Origin: Pyruvatibacter sp.
GTDB taxonomy: Bacteria > Pseudomonadota > Alphaproteobacteria > CGMCC-115125
DNA: 64,000 nucleotides
Assembly: GCF_040219635.1 (NCBI RefSeq)
Contig: NZ_JAVJSC010000003.1
Span: forward strand, 630,501 to 694,500
Direction: 5' to 3'
Within the stretch, counting starts at the first letter, position 1. Every line of letters begins with the position of its first letter. The position numbers and the translations under genes are program-made. The notes below the pieces were generated by a model. The model saw nothing but the letters and a program-made list of their open reading frames with translations, did no database searches and had not been told where the DNA came from. Below, piece after piece: positions 27,050 to 36,101 of the stretch.

Positions 27050-27562
27050 TCAGCTGGTGCCGGCGGTGGCATGCTGGTCGGCCTGCGCCTTTTCAAGCTT
27101 TTGCCGATACAGCCCGGCAAAGTCGATCGGGTCAATCATCAGCGGCGGGAAGCCGCCGTCGCGGGTCATGTCGGCGACAATCCGACGGGCAAACGGAAAC
27201 AGGATGCGCGGACATTCAATCAGCAGCACGGGCTGCAAACCCTGTGCGGGAATGTTTTCCAGCCTGAACACAGCGCCATAGACCAGCTCAACGAGAAAAA
27301 CCTGTTGCTCGTTTACCTTGGCATCCGCTGTCAGCCGCAGCTCAATTTCGTAGTCGTCTTCCTTCTGGCCCGCCACGCGCACATCAACACCCACATTGAT
27401 TTGCGGGGCTTCGTTGGCAAACCCCCCCGGCGCATTCGGGTTCTCGAACGACAGATCCTTGATGTACTGGCCCAGAATCCTGATCTGCGGCGGCATCTGC
27501 TGCTCGCCTGCCCCGTTGCCGCCGTTGGCAGCACCATTTTCGGATGACGATGTGTCGGACAT
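27050..27562 (-). CDS. secB: Protein-export chaperone SecB
   Basis: Tetrameric cytosolic chaperone that keeps preproteins unfolded and hands them to SecA. The core begins IRILGQYIKDLSFENPNAP, the SecB signature, and continues with LVELVYGAVFRLENIP, IECPRILFPFARRIVADMTRDGG (core PRILFPFARRI) and PPLMIDPIDFAGLYRQK. The length of 170 aa is usual. ATG 27562 follows AGAAGG; the frame is open further upstream but that stretch has no family likeness. Confidence 0.97.
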   Translation of the reverse strand: MSDTSSSENGAANGGNGAGEQQMPPQIRILGQYIKDLSFENPNAPGGFANEAPQINVGVDVRVAGQKEDDYEIELRLTADAKVNEQQVFLVELVYGAVFRLENIPAQGLQPVLLIECPRILFPFARRIVADMTRDGGFPPLMIDPIDFAGLYRQKLEKAQADQHATAGTS

Positions 27563-27679
27563 TGAGCAAGCCTTCTGAGTGCAAATAAACAAGGGTGCCG
27601 CGCCGGTGGCGCAGTCATGGTGGGGGGTGGCTAACACGCAGCGCTTAAGGCCCGCAAGCCATCCCCGCCATTCAGCGCG

Positions 27680-28267
27680 TTATCGGTCACGCCACGGGCT
27701 GTCATCACGTGGCGGCGTTGGCGTGTTGTCGGGGTCCCCGCTTTCAATATCAGTCGCTTCAATATCTGTTGCATTGCGGTCAATCGCCGGCCCCTTGCCG
27801 CTATCGCCGCGCTGCGGGGTGGGGTCACGCCACATATCGCTTTCATGCGCATGAGCCGTACCGGTGGCCGTGCTGGCGGCAGCACCCGTCGAATACACTT
27901 CAAACGCGCCGCGCTTTTTGGCGGCTGAGATCAGCCGACCTCGCAGCCACCCGCGTATCTGCGGTACGAACAGCGAAAAGCCAATAGCATCCGTCATGAA
28001 GCCGGGCGTCAGCAGCAGCCCTCCGGCAAACACCAGGAACATGCCGTCAAACGCCTGTTCGACGGGCATTTCGCCGCGTGAGAGCTTGGTTTGCGCCATC
28101 CGCGCCGTGGACATGCCTTGTTGGCGCAGCAGCGAGGCCCCCAAAACAGCCGTGGCGATCACGATTGCGATGGTGGCCACCGTGCCAATGGCCCCGCCGA
28201 TCTCAATGAACAGCGCAATTTCGATGAGCGGGATGCCCACAAATGCGAGCAGAAGATAAAAAAACAT
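27680..28267 (-). CDS. fxsA: FxsA family membrane protein
   Basis: Small inner-membrane protein, 195 aa. It starts MFFYLLLAFVGIPLIEIALF, a classic FxsA opening, followed by a second helix and the conserved LLTPGFMTDAIGFSLFVPQIR. The C-terminal cytoplasmic tail is Asp/Thr/Arg-rich and unstructured. FxsA overproduction relieves F exclusion of phage T7 in E. coli; its normal role is unclear. ATG 28267 is chosen because GGAGA lies upstream. It is divergent from timA across a 191-base promoter region. Confidence 0.9.
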   Translation of the reverse strand: MFFYLLLAFVGIPLIEIALFIEIGGAIGTVATIAIVIATAVLGASLLRQQGMSTARMAQTKLSRGEMPVEQAFDGMFLVFAGGLLLTPGFMTDAIGFSLFVPQIRGWLRGRLISAAKKRGAFEVYSTGAAASTATGTAHAHESDMWRDPTPQRGDSGKGPAIDRNATDIEATDIESGDPDNTPTPPRDDSPWRDR

Positions 28268-28458
28268 CAGGTCTCCGGACGGGCCTGCTTGTTTGGCCCT
28301 CATCAGGTAAGGTGTTGCAGTAGCAGTTATAGATGCTATCTCACCAATGAAGGTGCAATGCGGCGATTGCTGGACCCGGACAGGCTGCCGAAGGTATGAT
28401 CGCCCAAATGCTGTGCGTTTAGATCGCGGCCAAACTCAACAGAAAATGCGCATCCCCC

Positions 28459-29163
28459 ATGACCGGCTATGACCTGATCAACCTGTTTTTTCTCGCCATC
28501 GCGGTGGTTGTGTTCTTCCGCCTGCGCAGTGTGCTGGGCAAACGCACCGGCAATGAGCGACCACCCAGCGACCCTTATTCGTCAGGCCCGTTTGAGCGCC
28601 GTTCGCAGGATGACGACACCGGGGATAACGCGGGCGACGACAATGTCATTCGCCTTCCCGGCAGTGACGAGCCTGCAAAGTCGGCGAAGCCCGCCTATGC
28701 CCCTGAGGGCACATCGCTGGCTGCGGGCCTCGCTCAGATTGAACTGGCGGATCGTTCGTTCACACCAGAAGGTTTTCTCGATGGGGCCGGCAAGGCCCAC
28801 GAGATGATCGTCACAGCTTTTGCCGCTGCCGACCGCAAAACCCTGGCGCAGCTCCTCGATGACCAAATCTATCGTGACTTTGAAGCCGCCATCGAAGAGC
28901 GCGAAGTTGAAGGCCGCATTCTTGAACAAAGCTATGTAGGCCTCACGGGTGCCACCATTACCGATGCTGAACTCGACGGGTCGCGCTCCCGCATCACCGT
29001 GCGCTTCACCAGCGACATGACCTCAGCCCTGCGCGCCGCCAATGGCGACATTGTGGAAGGCAGCCCGGAAGCGGTGCGGCAGGTGATTGATGTGTGGACC
29101 TTCGAGCGCGACACCACCAGCCGCGACCCGAACTGGAAGCTCGTCGCCACCGGCACCAGCTAG
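28459..29163 (+). CDS. Tim44/TimA family adaptor protein
   Basis: A 234-residue protein with an N-terminal membrane anchor (LINLFFLAIAVVVFFRLRSV), a charged linker and a Tim44-like domain (LDGAGKAHEMIVTAFAAADR, LLDDQIYRDFEAAIEERE, DVWTFERDTTSRDPNWKLVA). Bacterial TimA proteins share the domain of mitochondrial Tim44, and the fold is typical of alphaproteobacteria. It may be a scaffold at the inner membrane; the partner is unknown. It lies 16 bases before the mltA start, consistent with a two-gene operon, and diverges from fxsA. Confidence 0.88.
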   Translation: MTGYDLINLFFLAIAVVVFFRLRSVLGKRTGNERPPSDPYSSGPFERRSQDDDTGDNAGDDNVIRLPGSDEPAKSAKPAYAPEGTSLAAGLAQIELADRSFTPEGFLDGAGKAHEMIVTAFAAADRKTLAQLLDDQIYRDFEAAIEEREVEGRILEQSYVGLTGATITDAELDGSRSRITVRFTSDMTSALRAANGDIVEGSPEAVRQVIDVWTFERDTTSRDPNWKLVATGTS

Positions 29164-29179
29164 AGCGTGGACGCACGCG

Positions 29180-30436
29180 ATGTGGGCAACTGCCATCCGC
29201 ACGCTGCGCTCCGGCCCGCCCCTGTGGATTGCAGGCGGGGTGTTGTTCGCGGGTATGGCCCTACTTTGGGGAGCGGTCGTACTTTTCATGGACGAGGGTG
29301 AGACCCGGCGGCTGATACTTGCCGAAACCCGGTTTGCTGATCTGCAGGGCTGGCAGGCCGATGATCATGCCAAAGCACTGGCGGCCCTTGCCCGGTCGTG
29401 CACGGTTTTGGCCCCGTTGCCGCCGGATCGCTCATTGCGCGGCGATCCCCGCCTGGCGCTCACGGCAGGCGACATGCACGGTGTGTGTGCCGCCATCCCT
29501 GAAGTGACCCCGGATCAGGCAAGGGATTTTTTCGAATCTGAGTTCATTCCGTTTCGCATCCGGAACGGAGACGAAAAAACAGGGCTCATGACGGGCTATT
29601 TCGAACCCGAAATAAAAGGGTCGCGGGTCAGAACCGCAGACTTTCCGGCCCCTGTTCTGGCGAGGCCTGATGATCTGGTGTCCATCGAACTGGGGGATTT
29701 CCGCGACAACCTGCGCGGTCAACGGCTGGCCGGGCGCGTGGAAGATGGTCGTTTGGTACCCTACCCGGACCGCGAAGCCATTATGGCGGGGGAACTGGCC
29801 CACCACGAGGCCGAGCTGATATGGTTGCCCAGCCCCATCGATGTCTTTTTCCTCGAAATACAGGGTTCTGGCCGGGTCATACTCGCGGGCGGACCCGACG
29901 CGGGAAAAGTCATACGCTTGTCCTACGCAGGCCAGAACGGACACCCTTACACAGCCATCGGTAAGCCCCTGATCGAGCGCGGGCACATACCGCGCGAGGC
30001 CATGTCGATGGCGGCCATCCGGCAATGGCTTGAGGCCAACCCCGACGAGGCGCAGGGCGTGATGAACCTCAACGCATCTTTTGTGTTCTTCACCGAACTG
30101 GAGGTCGAGCACCCGCAGCTTGGTCCCCCCGGCGCGCAGACCGCCCTGCTCACGCCAGGCCGCAGCATTGCGGTAGATCGAAAATACCATGCGCTGGGAT
30201 TGCCTGTGTGGTTTGAACTTCCCGACCCCACGCCGGTCTCTCCCGATGGTCCGATGCGCCGGTTAATGGTGGCGCAGGACACCGGCGGGGCCATTCGCGG
30301 GCCGGTGCGGGCTGATTATTTTGCCGGTGTCGGTGCGAATGCGGGTGAGATTGCCGGAAGTATGCAGCACGACGGCAGCCTGACCTTGCTGTTGCCCAAA
30401 AGCGCCGCCGAGCGTGCCCGGACTGTTACATGGTAA
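29180..30436 (+). CDS. mltA: Membrane-bound lytic murein transglycosylase A
   Basis: Cleaves the glycan strands of peptidoglycan, leaving 1,6-anhydromuramic ends. An N-terminal hydrophobic segment (LWIAGGVLFAGMALLWGAVV) acts as signal or anchor. The MltA domain follows (GLMTGYFEPEIKGS, and LIWLPSPIDVFFLEIQGSG, the substrate-binding block). The C-terminal 3D domain shows LMVAQDTGGAIRGPVRADYF with its three conserved Asp. ATG 29180 is chosen; upstream codons overlap timA and look non-coding. At 418 aa the length is within range. A perfect 8-bp hairpin lies 65 bases after the stop. Confidence 0.94.
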   Translation: MWATAIRTLRSGPPLWIAGGVLFAGMALLWGAVVLFMDEGETRRLILAETRFADLQGWQADDHAKALAALARSCTVLAPLPPDRSLRGDPRLALTAGDMHGVCAAIPEVTPDQARDFFESEFIPFRIRNGDEKTGLMTGYFEPEIKGSRVRTADFPAPVLARPDDLVSIELGDFRDNLRGQRLAGRVEDGRLVPYPDREAIMAGELAHHEAELIWLPSPIDVFFLEIQGSGRVILAGGPDAGKVIRLSYAGQNGHPYTAIGKPLIERGHIPREAMSMAAIRQWLEANPDEAQGVMNLNASFVFFTELEVEHPQLGPPGAQTALLTPGRSIAVDRKYHALGLPVWFELPDPTPVSPDGPMRRLMVAQDTGGAIRGPVRADYFAGVGANAGEIAGSMQHDGSLTLLLPKSAAERARTVTW

Positions 30437-30486
30437 AGCTCCAGGTAACGCAGATTCGCCCGCTGCCGGAACAACCTGTCCCCGCG

Positions 30487-30504
30487 GGATTCGCCGCTGG
30501 CGAA
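30487..30504. repeat. GGATTCGC mini-hairpin copy 1
   Basis: GGATTCGC followed by a stem TTCGCC GCT GGCGAA. Similar small elements occur at 31215-31229 and 31304-31319, so they flank smr. Confidence 0.3.
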
Positions 30505-30527
30505 AGGCGCTGTCTTTCTGCCTTTCG
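30501..30527. terminator. Hairpin downstream of mltA
   Basis: CGAAAGGC (30501-30508) pairs perfectly with GCCTTTCG (30520-30527), loop 11. No T-run follows, so it is at most a weak intrinsic terminator or mRNA-end stabiliser. It overlaps the mini-repeat hairpin at 30490-30504. Confidence 0.3.
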
Positions 30528-30541
30528 GGCGGGGCGCTGAC

Positions 30542-31195
30542 ATGGCCCGACGGCGCGGCAGGCGCGGGCTCGATGACGAGGAAGCGCGCCTGTGGCGCAC
30601 GGTGACGGATGTAGTCACGCCCCTTGAAACCAAGCCCCCCGGGACAATGGCCGGGCTGAAAGCGACCACCAGCGCTGGCGGCCAGATGCCTGACACACCG
30701 GCATGGCCGCCAAAAAAGCTGACGAAAAAAGGCGCCTCAAAGCCAAGTCTCTCTCCCGGCCGCACGGCAGACAGTATTATGCCCCGGCCCGTGGCCCGGC
30801 ACCCCGCCCCCCATGACCCCGGCTCCATTGATGGGGGGTTACAGCGCAAGTTGCGGCGCGGGCGCATTGAGCCCGACGCCAAGATCGACCTTCACGGACT
30901 GACGCAGGCCCAGGCCCATCAGCGTTTAAGGGCAGAAGTCCCGCGTTTGAAGGCGTCAGGAGCCCGGTGTTTGCTGGTGGTCACGGGCAAGGGCTCTGCC
31001 ACCTCGCTGACCCGCCACACCCTGCACGGCAGCGATATTTCCCATACACCCGAGCGGCGCGGCGTGCTGCGCGACAGCCTGCCCCACTGGCTGGCCGACG
31101 CCGAGTTCCGGCCCCACGTCGCTGCAGTGCGTCCGGCACATCCCCGCCATGGCGGCGGCGGTGCCTTCTATGTGTGGCTTCGCCGCCAGCGGTGA
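30542..31195 (+). CDS. Smr/MutS2-type domain protein
   Basis: A 217-residue protein with a basic N-terminus (MARRRGRRGLDDEEARLWRT), a Pro/Lys-rich linker and a C-terminal Smr domain: KIDLHGLTQAQAHQRLRAEV (the DLHG motif, about residue 120), CLLVVTGKG, RGVLRDSLPHWL and HPRHGGGGAFYVWLRR. Smr domains nick or cut nucleic acid, and in some proteins act on branched DNA or stalled-ribosome mRNA. The substrate cannot be told here. It follows mltA after 105 bases containing hairpins. Confidence 0.9.
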   Translation: MARRRGRRGLDDEEARLWRTVTDVVTPLETKPPGTMAGLKATTSAGGQMPDTPAWPPKKLTKKGASKPSLSPGRTADSIMPRPVARHPAPHDPGSIDGGLQRKLRRGRIEPDAKIDLHGLTQAQAHQRLRAEVPRLKASGARCLLVVTGKGSATSLTRHTLHGSDISHTPERRGVLRDSLPHWLADAEFRPHVAAVRPAHPRHGGGGAFYVWLRRQR

Positions 31196-31320
31196 GAACG
31201 CGGGACAGGTTGCTGGATTCGCGATCGGCGAAAAACAATCCGGGGCCGAATCAAGCCATATTTCAAAACGGATTCGCTTCTGGCCAGGGCCGCATCGCGT
31301 GCCGGATTCGCAAGCGGCGA
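31196..31320. repeat. Repeat-bearing gap: GGATTCGC elements
   Basis: The 125 bases between convergent smr and the TPR gene carry GGATTCGC three times (31215, 31270, 31304). Copies at 31215 and 31304 continue into short complementary arms (TTCGC GATCG GCGAA; TCGC AAGCG GCGA). Possibly a small dispersed palindromic repeat family. Confidence 0.35.
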
Positions 31321-32061
31321 CTAATTCGGCACGAACCCGCTTTGCTGAAGCGCATCAATCACTTCGGGTTCTGTCGGTGCAAGGCCGTGCGCCTTGAGAT
31401 AATCAGAGCGTGCTGCGGCGTGCGCGCCCCGGTCCCAATGGACATGCCCGCGATAAAGCCATGTCTCCCACATGCCCGGGCCAAGTCCGACAGCGGCATC
31501 AAGGTCGGCAAGCGCCAACTCAAAATCGCCCTTCAGCCGATAAATGTCGCCCCGTGTGGCCAGTAAAATGGCATCGGTCGCATTCAAGGCGAGGCCGACG
31601 TTACATGCGGTCAGGGCGGTGTCGTACATGCCCGATAACCCCAGCACCCAGCATTGGTTGTTGAATGTCGGTGCGTCGTCAGGGTCCAGCTCTGCCGCTC
31701 GGTCCAGATCAAGCATTGCCGGTCCAAAGTCCTCCAGCCCCGCATAGGCGATGGCGCGGTTGTTGAGCGCGTACACGTCGTCAGGGCTGATCTCAAGCGC
31801 GCGCGTGGCATCAGCAATCGACTTGTCAAAAAGCCCGAGCGTCAGGTAGCTCGACGCCCGATTGTTGTATAGCGCACCCAGGTCGGCATCTCTCACCTGG
31901 CCCGAATTGATCGCGCGCGTGCAGGCTTCAACGCCTGCCCTGGCGTCGTACGCCAGCGCGTAACATCGCTCCGCGTCATCCGTCCAGTCCGCGTGCGCAG
32001 GCGCGACCACAAGGAGCCCGCCAAACCCGGCTGCGAGCGCGAAAAGCAGAATGCGTGTCAC
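31321..32061 (-). CDS. Secreted tetratricopeptide-repeat protein
   Basis: A Sec signal peptide (TRILLFALAAGFGGLLVV, cleavage after PAHA) precedes several TPR units, e.g. ALYNNRASSYLTLGLFDKSI, DVYALNNRAIAYAGLEDFGP, ILLATRGDIYRLKGDFELAL and ETWLYRGHVHWDRGAHAAAR. The product is likely periplasmic, with protein-protein contacts its probable role; I do not recognise a named function. The GTG at 32061 is preceded by AGGAGG at ideal spacing and so is preferred to TTG 32064. It is downstream of hslU in the same direction, 48 bases away. Confidence 0.82.
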   Translation of the reverse strand: MTRILLFALAAGFGGLLVVAPAHADWTDDAERCYALAYDARAGVEACTRAINSGQVRDADLGALYNNRASSYLTLGLFDKSIADATRALEISPDDVYALNNRAIAYAGLEDFGPAMLDLDRAAELDPDDAPTFNNQCWVLGLSGMYDTALTACNVGLALNATDAILLATRGDIYRLKGDFELALADLDAAVGLGPGMWETWLYRGHVHWDRGAHAAARSDYLKAHGLAPTEPEVIDALQQSGFVPN

Positions 32062-32109
32062 CAAACCCTCCTGAGCACACTAAAGCTCAGCTTAGGCCAG
32101 GCAGGCCAC

Positions 32110-33426
32110 TTACAAAATGAACTTCTGCAGGTCAGTGTTGCGCGCCAGATCACCGATGCGGCTTTCCACATAGGCACGGTCAACGCTGATGGTCACACCG
32201 CCCGCATCCGTGGCCTCGAAGCTGATTTCATCCAGCACCCGCTCCATCACGGTATGCAGCCGCCGCGCGCCGATGTTTTCAACGCTGCCGTTCACGTCGG
32301 CCGCGATATCGGCGATTGCGTCAATGCCCTCATCGGTGAAGGTCAGGGTTACGTTTTCTGTGCCCATCAGCGCCACATATTGTGTAACGAGACTGGCTTC
32401 AGGCTCCGTCAGAATCCGTTTGAGGTCATCGCGGGTGAGCGCGTTCATCTCAACACGAATGGGCAGACGCCCCTGCAGTTCCGGCAGCAGGTCTGACGGT
32501 TTGGCAATGTGAAAGGCACCCGACGCGATGAACAGTACATGGTCCGTCTTGACCGGCCCGTGCTTGGTCGAAACCGTCGTTCCTTCAATAAGCGGCAACA
32601 AATCCCGCTGCACACCTTCGCGGCTGACATCAGCTCCTTGCCGCTCCGACCTGGCGCATACTTTGTCAATTTCATCCAGAAACACGATGCCGCTGTTTTC
32701 GACCAGGGAAATGGCGTCGCGGGTCAGCTGTTCATTATCAAGTAGCTTGTCACTTTCGTCGGCGATCAGCACTTCGTAGCTGTCGCGCACTTTCAGGCGC
32801 CGCGGCTTGGTGCGACCGCCAAAGGCTTTTCCCAGCATGTCGCTGAGGTTGATCATGCCCACATTGCCCGCTCCGCCCATGTCGGGCATGCCGGGAATAT
32901 CCATCATGCCCATGCCGCCGGTGTCGCGCACTTCCAGATCAATTTCCTTGTCGTCCAGCAGCCCGTCACGCAGCTTCTTTCGGAAGCTGTCGCGCGTGGC
33001 GGCGCTGGCACCTGCGCCCACCAGAGCCTCCAGCACCCGGTCTTCCGCCGCCGCATGGGCCTTTGCCTTCACGTCCTCGCGCCTGGTTTCGCGCACCATG
33101 CCGATGGCTGCTTCCACCAGATCGCGTACAATCTGCTCAACGTCGCGGCCCACATAGCCAACTTCTGTAAACTTGGTGGCCTCCACCTTGATGAACGGGG
33201 CCTGTGCCAGCTTGGCCAGCCGCCGCGAAATCTCGGTCTTGCCGACACCTGTCGGCCCGATCATCAAAATGTTTTTGGGCATCACCTCTTCGCGCAGTCC
33301 GGCGTCAAGCTGTTGCCGCCGCCAGCGGTTGCGCAGGGCAATCGCAACGGCCCGCTTGGCATCCTTCTGGCCGACAATATGACGGTCCAGTTCAGCAACA
33401 ATCTGGCGAGGCGAAAGCGCGGTCAT
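32110..33426 (-). CDS. hslU: HslU ATPase of the HslUV protease
   Basis: AAA+ unfoldase (ClpY) that feeds substrates into the HslV peptidase. It starts MTALSPRQIVAELDRHIVGQ; Walker A is GPTGVGKTE, and the pore loop is in VEATKFTEVGYVGRDVEQIV (20 residues). The I domain lies in the middle, with a Gly/Met-rich stretch (GGMGMMDIPGMPDMGGAG). Walker B is IVFLDEIDKV, and the C-terminus ends LQKFIL, the tail that activates HslV. The 438-aa length is normal. hslV lies 60 bases upstream. Confidence 0.97.
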   Translation of the reverse strand: MTALSPRQIVAELDRHIVGQKDAKRAVAIALRNRWRRQQLDAGLREEVMPKNILMIGPTGVGKTEISRRLAKLAQAPFIKVEATKFTEVGYVGRDVEQIVRDLVEAAIGMVRETRREDVKAKAHAAAEDRVLEALVGAGASAATRDSFRKKLRDGLLDDKEIDLEVRDTGGMGMMDIPGMPDMGGAGNVGMINLSDMLGKAFGGRTKPRRLKVRDSYEVLIADESDKLLDNEQLTRDAISLVENSGIVFLDEIDKVCARSERQGADVSREGVQRDLLPLIEGTTVSTKHGPVKTDHVLFIASGAFHIAKPSDLLPELQGRLPIRVEMNALTRDDLKRILTEPEASLVTQYVALMGTENVTLTFTDEGIDAIADIAADVNGSVENIGARRLHTVMERVLDEISFEATDAGGVTISVDRAYVESRIGDLARNTDLQKFIL

Positions 33427-33486
33427 GCGTGATTCCTTGAGTGGTGAAAGACAGCGAAAATGAAGTGGGCGCCGGAACGGGCGAAG

Positions 33487-34044
33487 TCAGTCGGCATCCA
33501 GCACTTCGACAACCAGATTGCCGTTTGTATAAACACAGATATCCGCCGCGATGCCCATTGCCTTGCGGGCAATGGTTTCAGCGTCAAGATCCGTGTCGGC
33601 CAGCGCGCGGGCCGCAGCCAGCGCGTAATTGCCGCCGGAGCCGATGCCGGCAATGCCGTTTTCAGGCTCCAGTACGTCGCCGGTACCCGTCAGAATAAAA
33701 CTTTCGTTTTTGTCCGCGACCAGCATCATCGCTTCGAGCTTGCGCAGATAGCGGTCCGTGCGCCAGTCCTTGGCCAGCTCCACGCACGCGCGCGCCAGTT
33801 GTCCGGGATATTGTTCCAGCCGCGATTCAAGCCGCTCAAACAGCGTGAACGCATCCGCCGTGGCGCCGGCAAACCCGCCGATGACGGCCCCGTCAGCCAG
33901 CCGCCGCACCTTGCGGGCGGTGGATTTCATCACCGTGTCGCCCATCGACACCTGCCCGTCCCCCGCAATCACCACCTTGCCGCCCTTGCGCACGGTGAGA
34001 ATGGTGGTTGCATGCCAGTTGGGAAAGTCGGAACGAGTAGCCAT
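33487..34044 (-). CDS. hslV: HslV peptidase of the HslUV protease
   Basis: N-terminal threonine peptidase (ClpQ). The protein begins MATRSDFPNWHA, then TTILTVRKGGKVVIAGDGQV: the 12-residue leader would be removed to expose catalytic Thr13. Other family blocks are GDTVMKSTARKVRRL, VIGGFAGATADAFTLF and YALAAARALADTDLDAE. The size of 185 aa fits. ATG 34044 is preferred; the longer frame overlaps a region without family likeness. It heads hslV-hslU and perhaps the TPR gene. Confidence 0.96.
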   Translation of the reverse strand: MATRSDFPNWHATTILTVRKGGKVVIAGDGQVSMGDTVMKSTARKVRRLADGAVIGGFAGATADAFTLFERLESRLEQYPGQLARACVELAKDWRTDRYLRKLEAMMLVADKNESFILTGTGDVLEPENGIAGIGSGGNYALAAARALADTDLDAETIARKAMGIAADICVYTNGNLVVEVLDAD

Positions 34045-34158
34045 GAGGTCGAGCGTCCTGCTGAAAGGTAATTGTGTTGTGCTGCAACAGGTGGCCCGCC
34101 GGGCGTGCGGGGTCAAGCCATGCCCCCAAATCACCCGGTTTCAGGCTGCACACGGTAG

Positions 34159-34662
34159 CTAATCTGTCGGCAGACCGGCCTTAGCCAACCGCTGCTCCAG
34201 CCGGGCCAGCCGGGCGGTCAGGGGGGCCACCGCCTGGTCCACGTCGGCCTGCGTAAAGCGCTGCGAAATATGCGCGTTGCAGTTGGTTTCCCAATATTCG
34301 ATGCGGATAACGATCGCCCGCTCCACCTGTGCATCGTAATTGGGGTCAGCCAGCGAACGAATGACATCCGGGTCGGTGACAATCCCCGCCGTGCCTCTGA
34401 TCTTGAGGCGGCGCTGCGCCGGGTAATCCATCAGGAACAAAAACACGTTGTCGTTCTCGCCCAGATTACCAACGGTCACATAGCGCCGGTTGCCGGCGTA
34501 GTCAGCGAAGCCCAGCGTGCGCTCATCCATCACCTTCAAAAATCCGGCAGGCCCGCCGCGATGCTGAACGTAAGGGCGGGCCTTGGCATCAGCCGTCGCC
34601 AGATAAAAATGCGTCTGCCGGGCAATGAAGTCAGCCACGGGCTGTGTGATGTCTGAAGGCAT
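34159..34662 (-). CDS. Pyridoxamine 5'-phosphate oxidase-like FMN-binding protein
   Basis: A 167-residue split-barrel flavin-binding protein: FIARQTHFYLATADAKARPY, VQHRGGPAGFLKVMDERTLG, NVFLFLMDYPAQRRLKIRGT. This resembles the general PNPOx-like family (not PdxH), which often reduces or binds F420/FMN-linked substrates. The exact role is unknown. It is the first gene upstream of hslV, in the same direction, and divergent from hisB over 159 bases. Confidence 0.85.
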   Translation of the reverse strand: MPSDITQPVADFIARQTHFYLATADAKARPYVQHRGGPAGFLKVMDERTLGFADYAGNRRYVTVGNLGENDNVFLFLMDYPAQRRLKIRGTAGIVTDPDVIRSLADPNYDAQVERAIVIRIEYWETNCNAHISQRFTQADVDQAVAPLTARLARLEQRLAKAGLPTD

Positions 34663-34821
34663 GAAGTATCTGTCCTGCGTTAAGAGCGGTCTTTACGGGT
34701 GCTGCGCGAAAACCTGTCATGTGGTGCCGCATATGGCACCTTGTGCGCGAAGCTGCTAGACCGCGTATCACTTCGTGACGTATCGGCCAGGCATCTGGCC
34801 AGCCAATAACGGACCCGTGCC

Positions 34822-35433
34822 ATGGAACGCGAAAACGGCAACCGCATTGCCACCGTCGAACGCAAAACCAAGGAGACAGAAGTCTTCGTCTCCCTCGACC
34901 TCGACGGCACCGGTGAATATGACGTGGATACCGGCATCGGTTTCCTCGACCACATGCTCGAGCAGCTGTCACGCCACTCGCTGATAGACCTAAAGGTGCG
35001 CGCCGAGGGCGACCTGCACATTGATTTTCACCACACCACAGAAGACACGGGCATCGTCATTGGCGAAGCCGTGTTGCAGGCGCTGGGCGACCTCAAGGGC
35101 ATCACCCGCTACGGCAACGCGGTCATCCCCATGGATGAAACCTGCACGCGTGTGACGCTTGATGTGTCGCAGCGCCCCTACCTGATCTGGAAGGTCAACT
35201 TTACGCGCCCCAAGCTGGGCGACATGGACACCGAGTTGTTCAAGGAATGGTTCCAGGCGTTTGCTCAGGCGGCCGGTATCACGCTGCATGTTGAAAACAT
35301 GTATGGCGAAAACAACCACCACATTGTGGAGAGCTGCTTCAAGGGTCTGGCGCGCGCATTGCGGCAGGCAATTGAAATTGATCCGCGCAAGGCAGACGCT
35401 ATTCCCTCCACCAAGGGCGTGCTGGGCAGCTAG
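34822..35433 (+). CDS. hisB: Imidazoleglycerol-phosphate dehydratase
   Basis: Dehydrates imidazole-glycerol phosphate in histidine synthesis. Metal-binding motifs FHHTTEDTGIVIG and NNHHIVESCFKGLARAL are both intact, as is GIGFLDHMLEQLSRHSLIDL. At 203 aa it is the monofunctional dehydratase, without the phosphatase domain of enteric HisB. It begins the cluster hisB-hisH-hisA-hisF, which is broken before hisE by a pentapeptide gene. hisH starts 10 bases downstream. Confidence 0.97.
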   Translation: MERENGNRIATVERKTKETEVFVSLDLDGTGEYDVDTGIGFLDHMLEQLSRHSLIDLKVRAEGDLHIDFHHTTEDTGIVIGEAVLQALGDLKGITRYGNAVIPMDETCTRVTLDVSQRPYLIWKVNFTRPKLGDMDTELFKEWFQAFAQAAGITLHVENMYGENNHHIVESCFKGLARALRQAIEIDPRKADAIPSTKGVLGS

Positions 35434-35442
35434 GACAAAGCC

Positions 35443-36096
35443 GTGACCGTCGCCATCATTGATTACGGCTCCGGCAATCTGCGGTCCGCAGAAAAGTCGT
35501 TTGAACGTGCCGCGCGCGAGACCGGCGCGGACACGGACATTCGCGTGACTGACAATCCGCATGTCGTTGCCAGGGCAGACCGCATCGTACTGCCCGGCGT
35601 TGGCGCGTTCGCTGATTGCAGGCGCGGGCTGTACGCTGTGGACGGTATGGTTGAGGCCCTGCGCGAAGCGGTTGAGCAGCGCGCCGTGCCGTTCTTTGGC
35701 ATTTGTGTGGGGATGCAGCTCATGGCCTCGCGCGGCCTTGAGCACGGCACCCATGAAGGCCTTGGCTGGATTCCCGGTGACGTGGACAAGATCACCCCTG
35801 ACGACACGCGCCTCAAAATCCCCCATATGGGCTGGAATGCTCTTGAGCCGGTGGATGTGGCGGGTCGCCCGCATCCGGTGTTTGAGGGGCTGGAACACGG
35901 CGAACACGCCTATTTCGTGCACTCCTACGCCCTCAGGCCCACAACACCTGAACATGTGCTGGCGCGGGTCCATTATGGCGGCGAAATCACCGCTGCCGTG
36001 GGCCGCAACAACATGATTGGCACGCAGTTTCACCCTGAAAAAAGCCAGCTTGTCGGTCTGCGCCTGATCGCCAATTTTCTGCAATGGACGCCTTAA
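35443..36096 (+). CDS. hisH: Imidazole glycerol phosphate synthase, glutaminase subunit HisH
   Basis: Glutamine amidotransferase that supplies ammonia to HisF. It starts with GTG (MTVAIIDYGSGNLRSAEKS). The nucleophile Cys is in FFGICVGMQLM, and the His-Glu pair in GTQFHPEKSQ. KIPHMGWNALEP and YFVHSYALRP are further class I blocks. The 217-aa size is right. It ends just before hisA; an in-frame hisA ATG at 36084 would overlap it. Confidence 0.97.
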   Translation: MTVAIIDYGSGNLRSAEKSFERAARETGADTDIRVTDNPHVVARADRIVLPGVGAFADCRRGLYAVDGMVEALREAVEQRAVPFFGICVGMQLMASRGLEHGTHEGLGWIPGDVDKITPDDTRLKIPHMGWNALEPVDVAGRPHPVFEGLEHGEHAYFVHSYALRPTTPEHVLARVHYGGEITAAVGRNNMIGTQFHPEKSQLVGLRLIANFLQWTP

Positions 36097-36101
36097 AACC
36101 C

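Noticed and set aside
34990..36084. 364-codon minus-strand open frame over hisB-hisH
   Set aside because: Antisense to two clear histidine genes; no recognisable domain.
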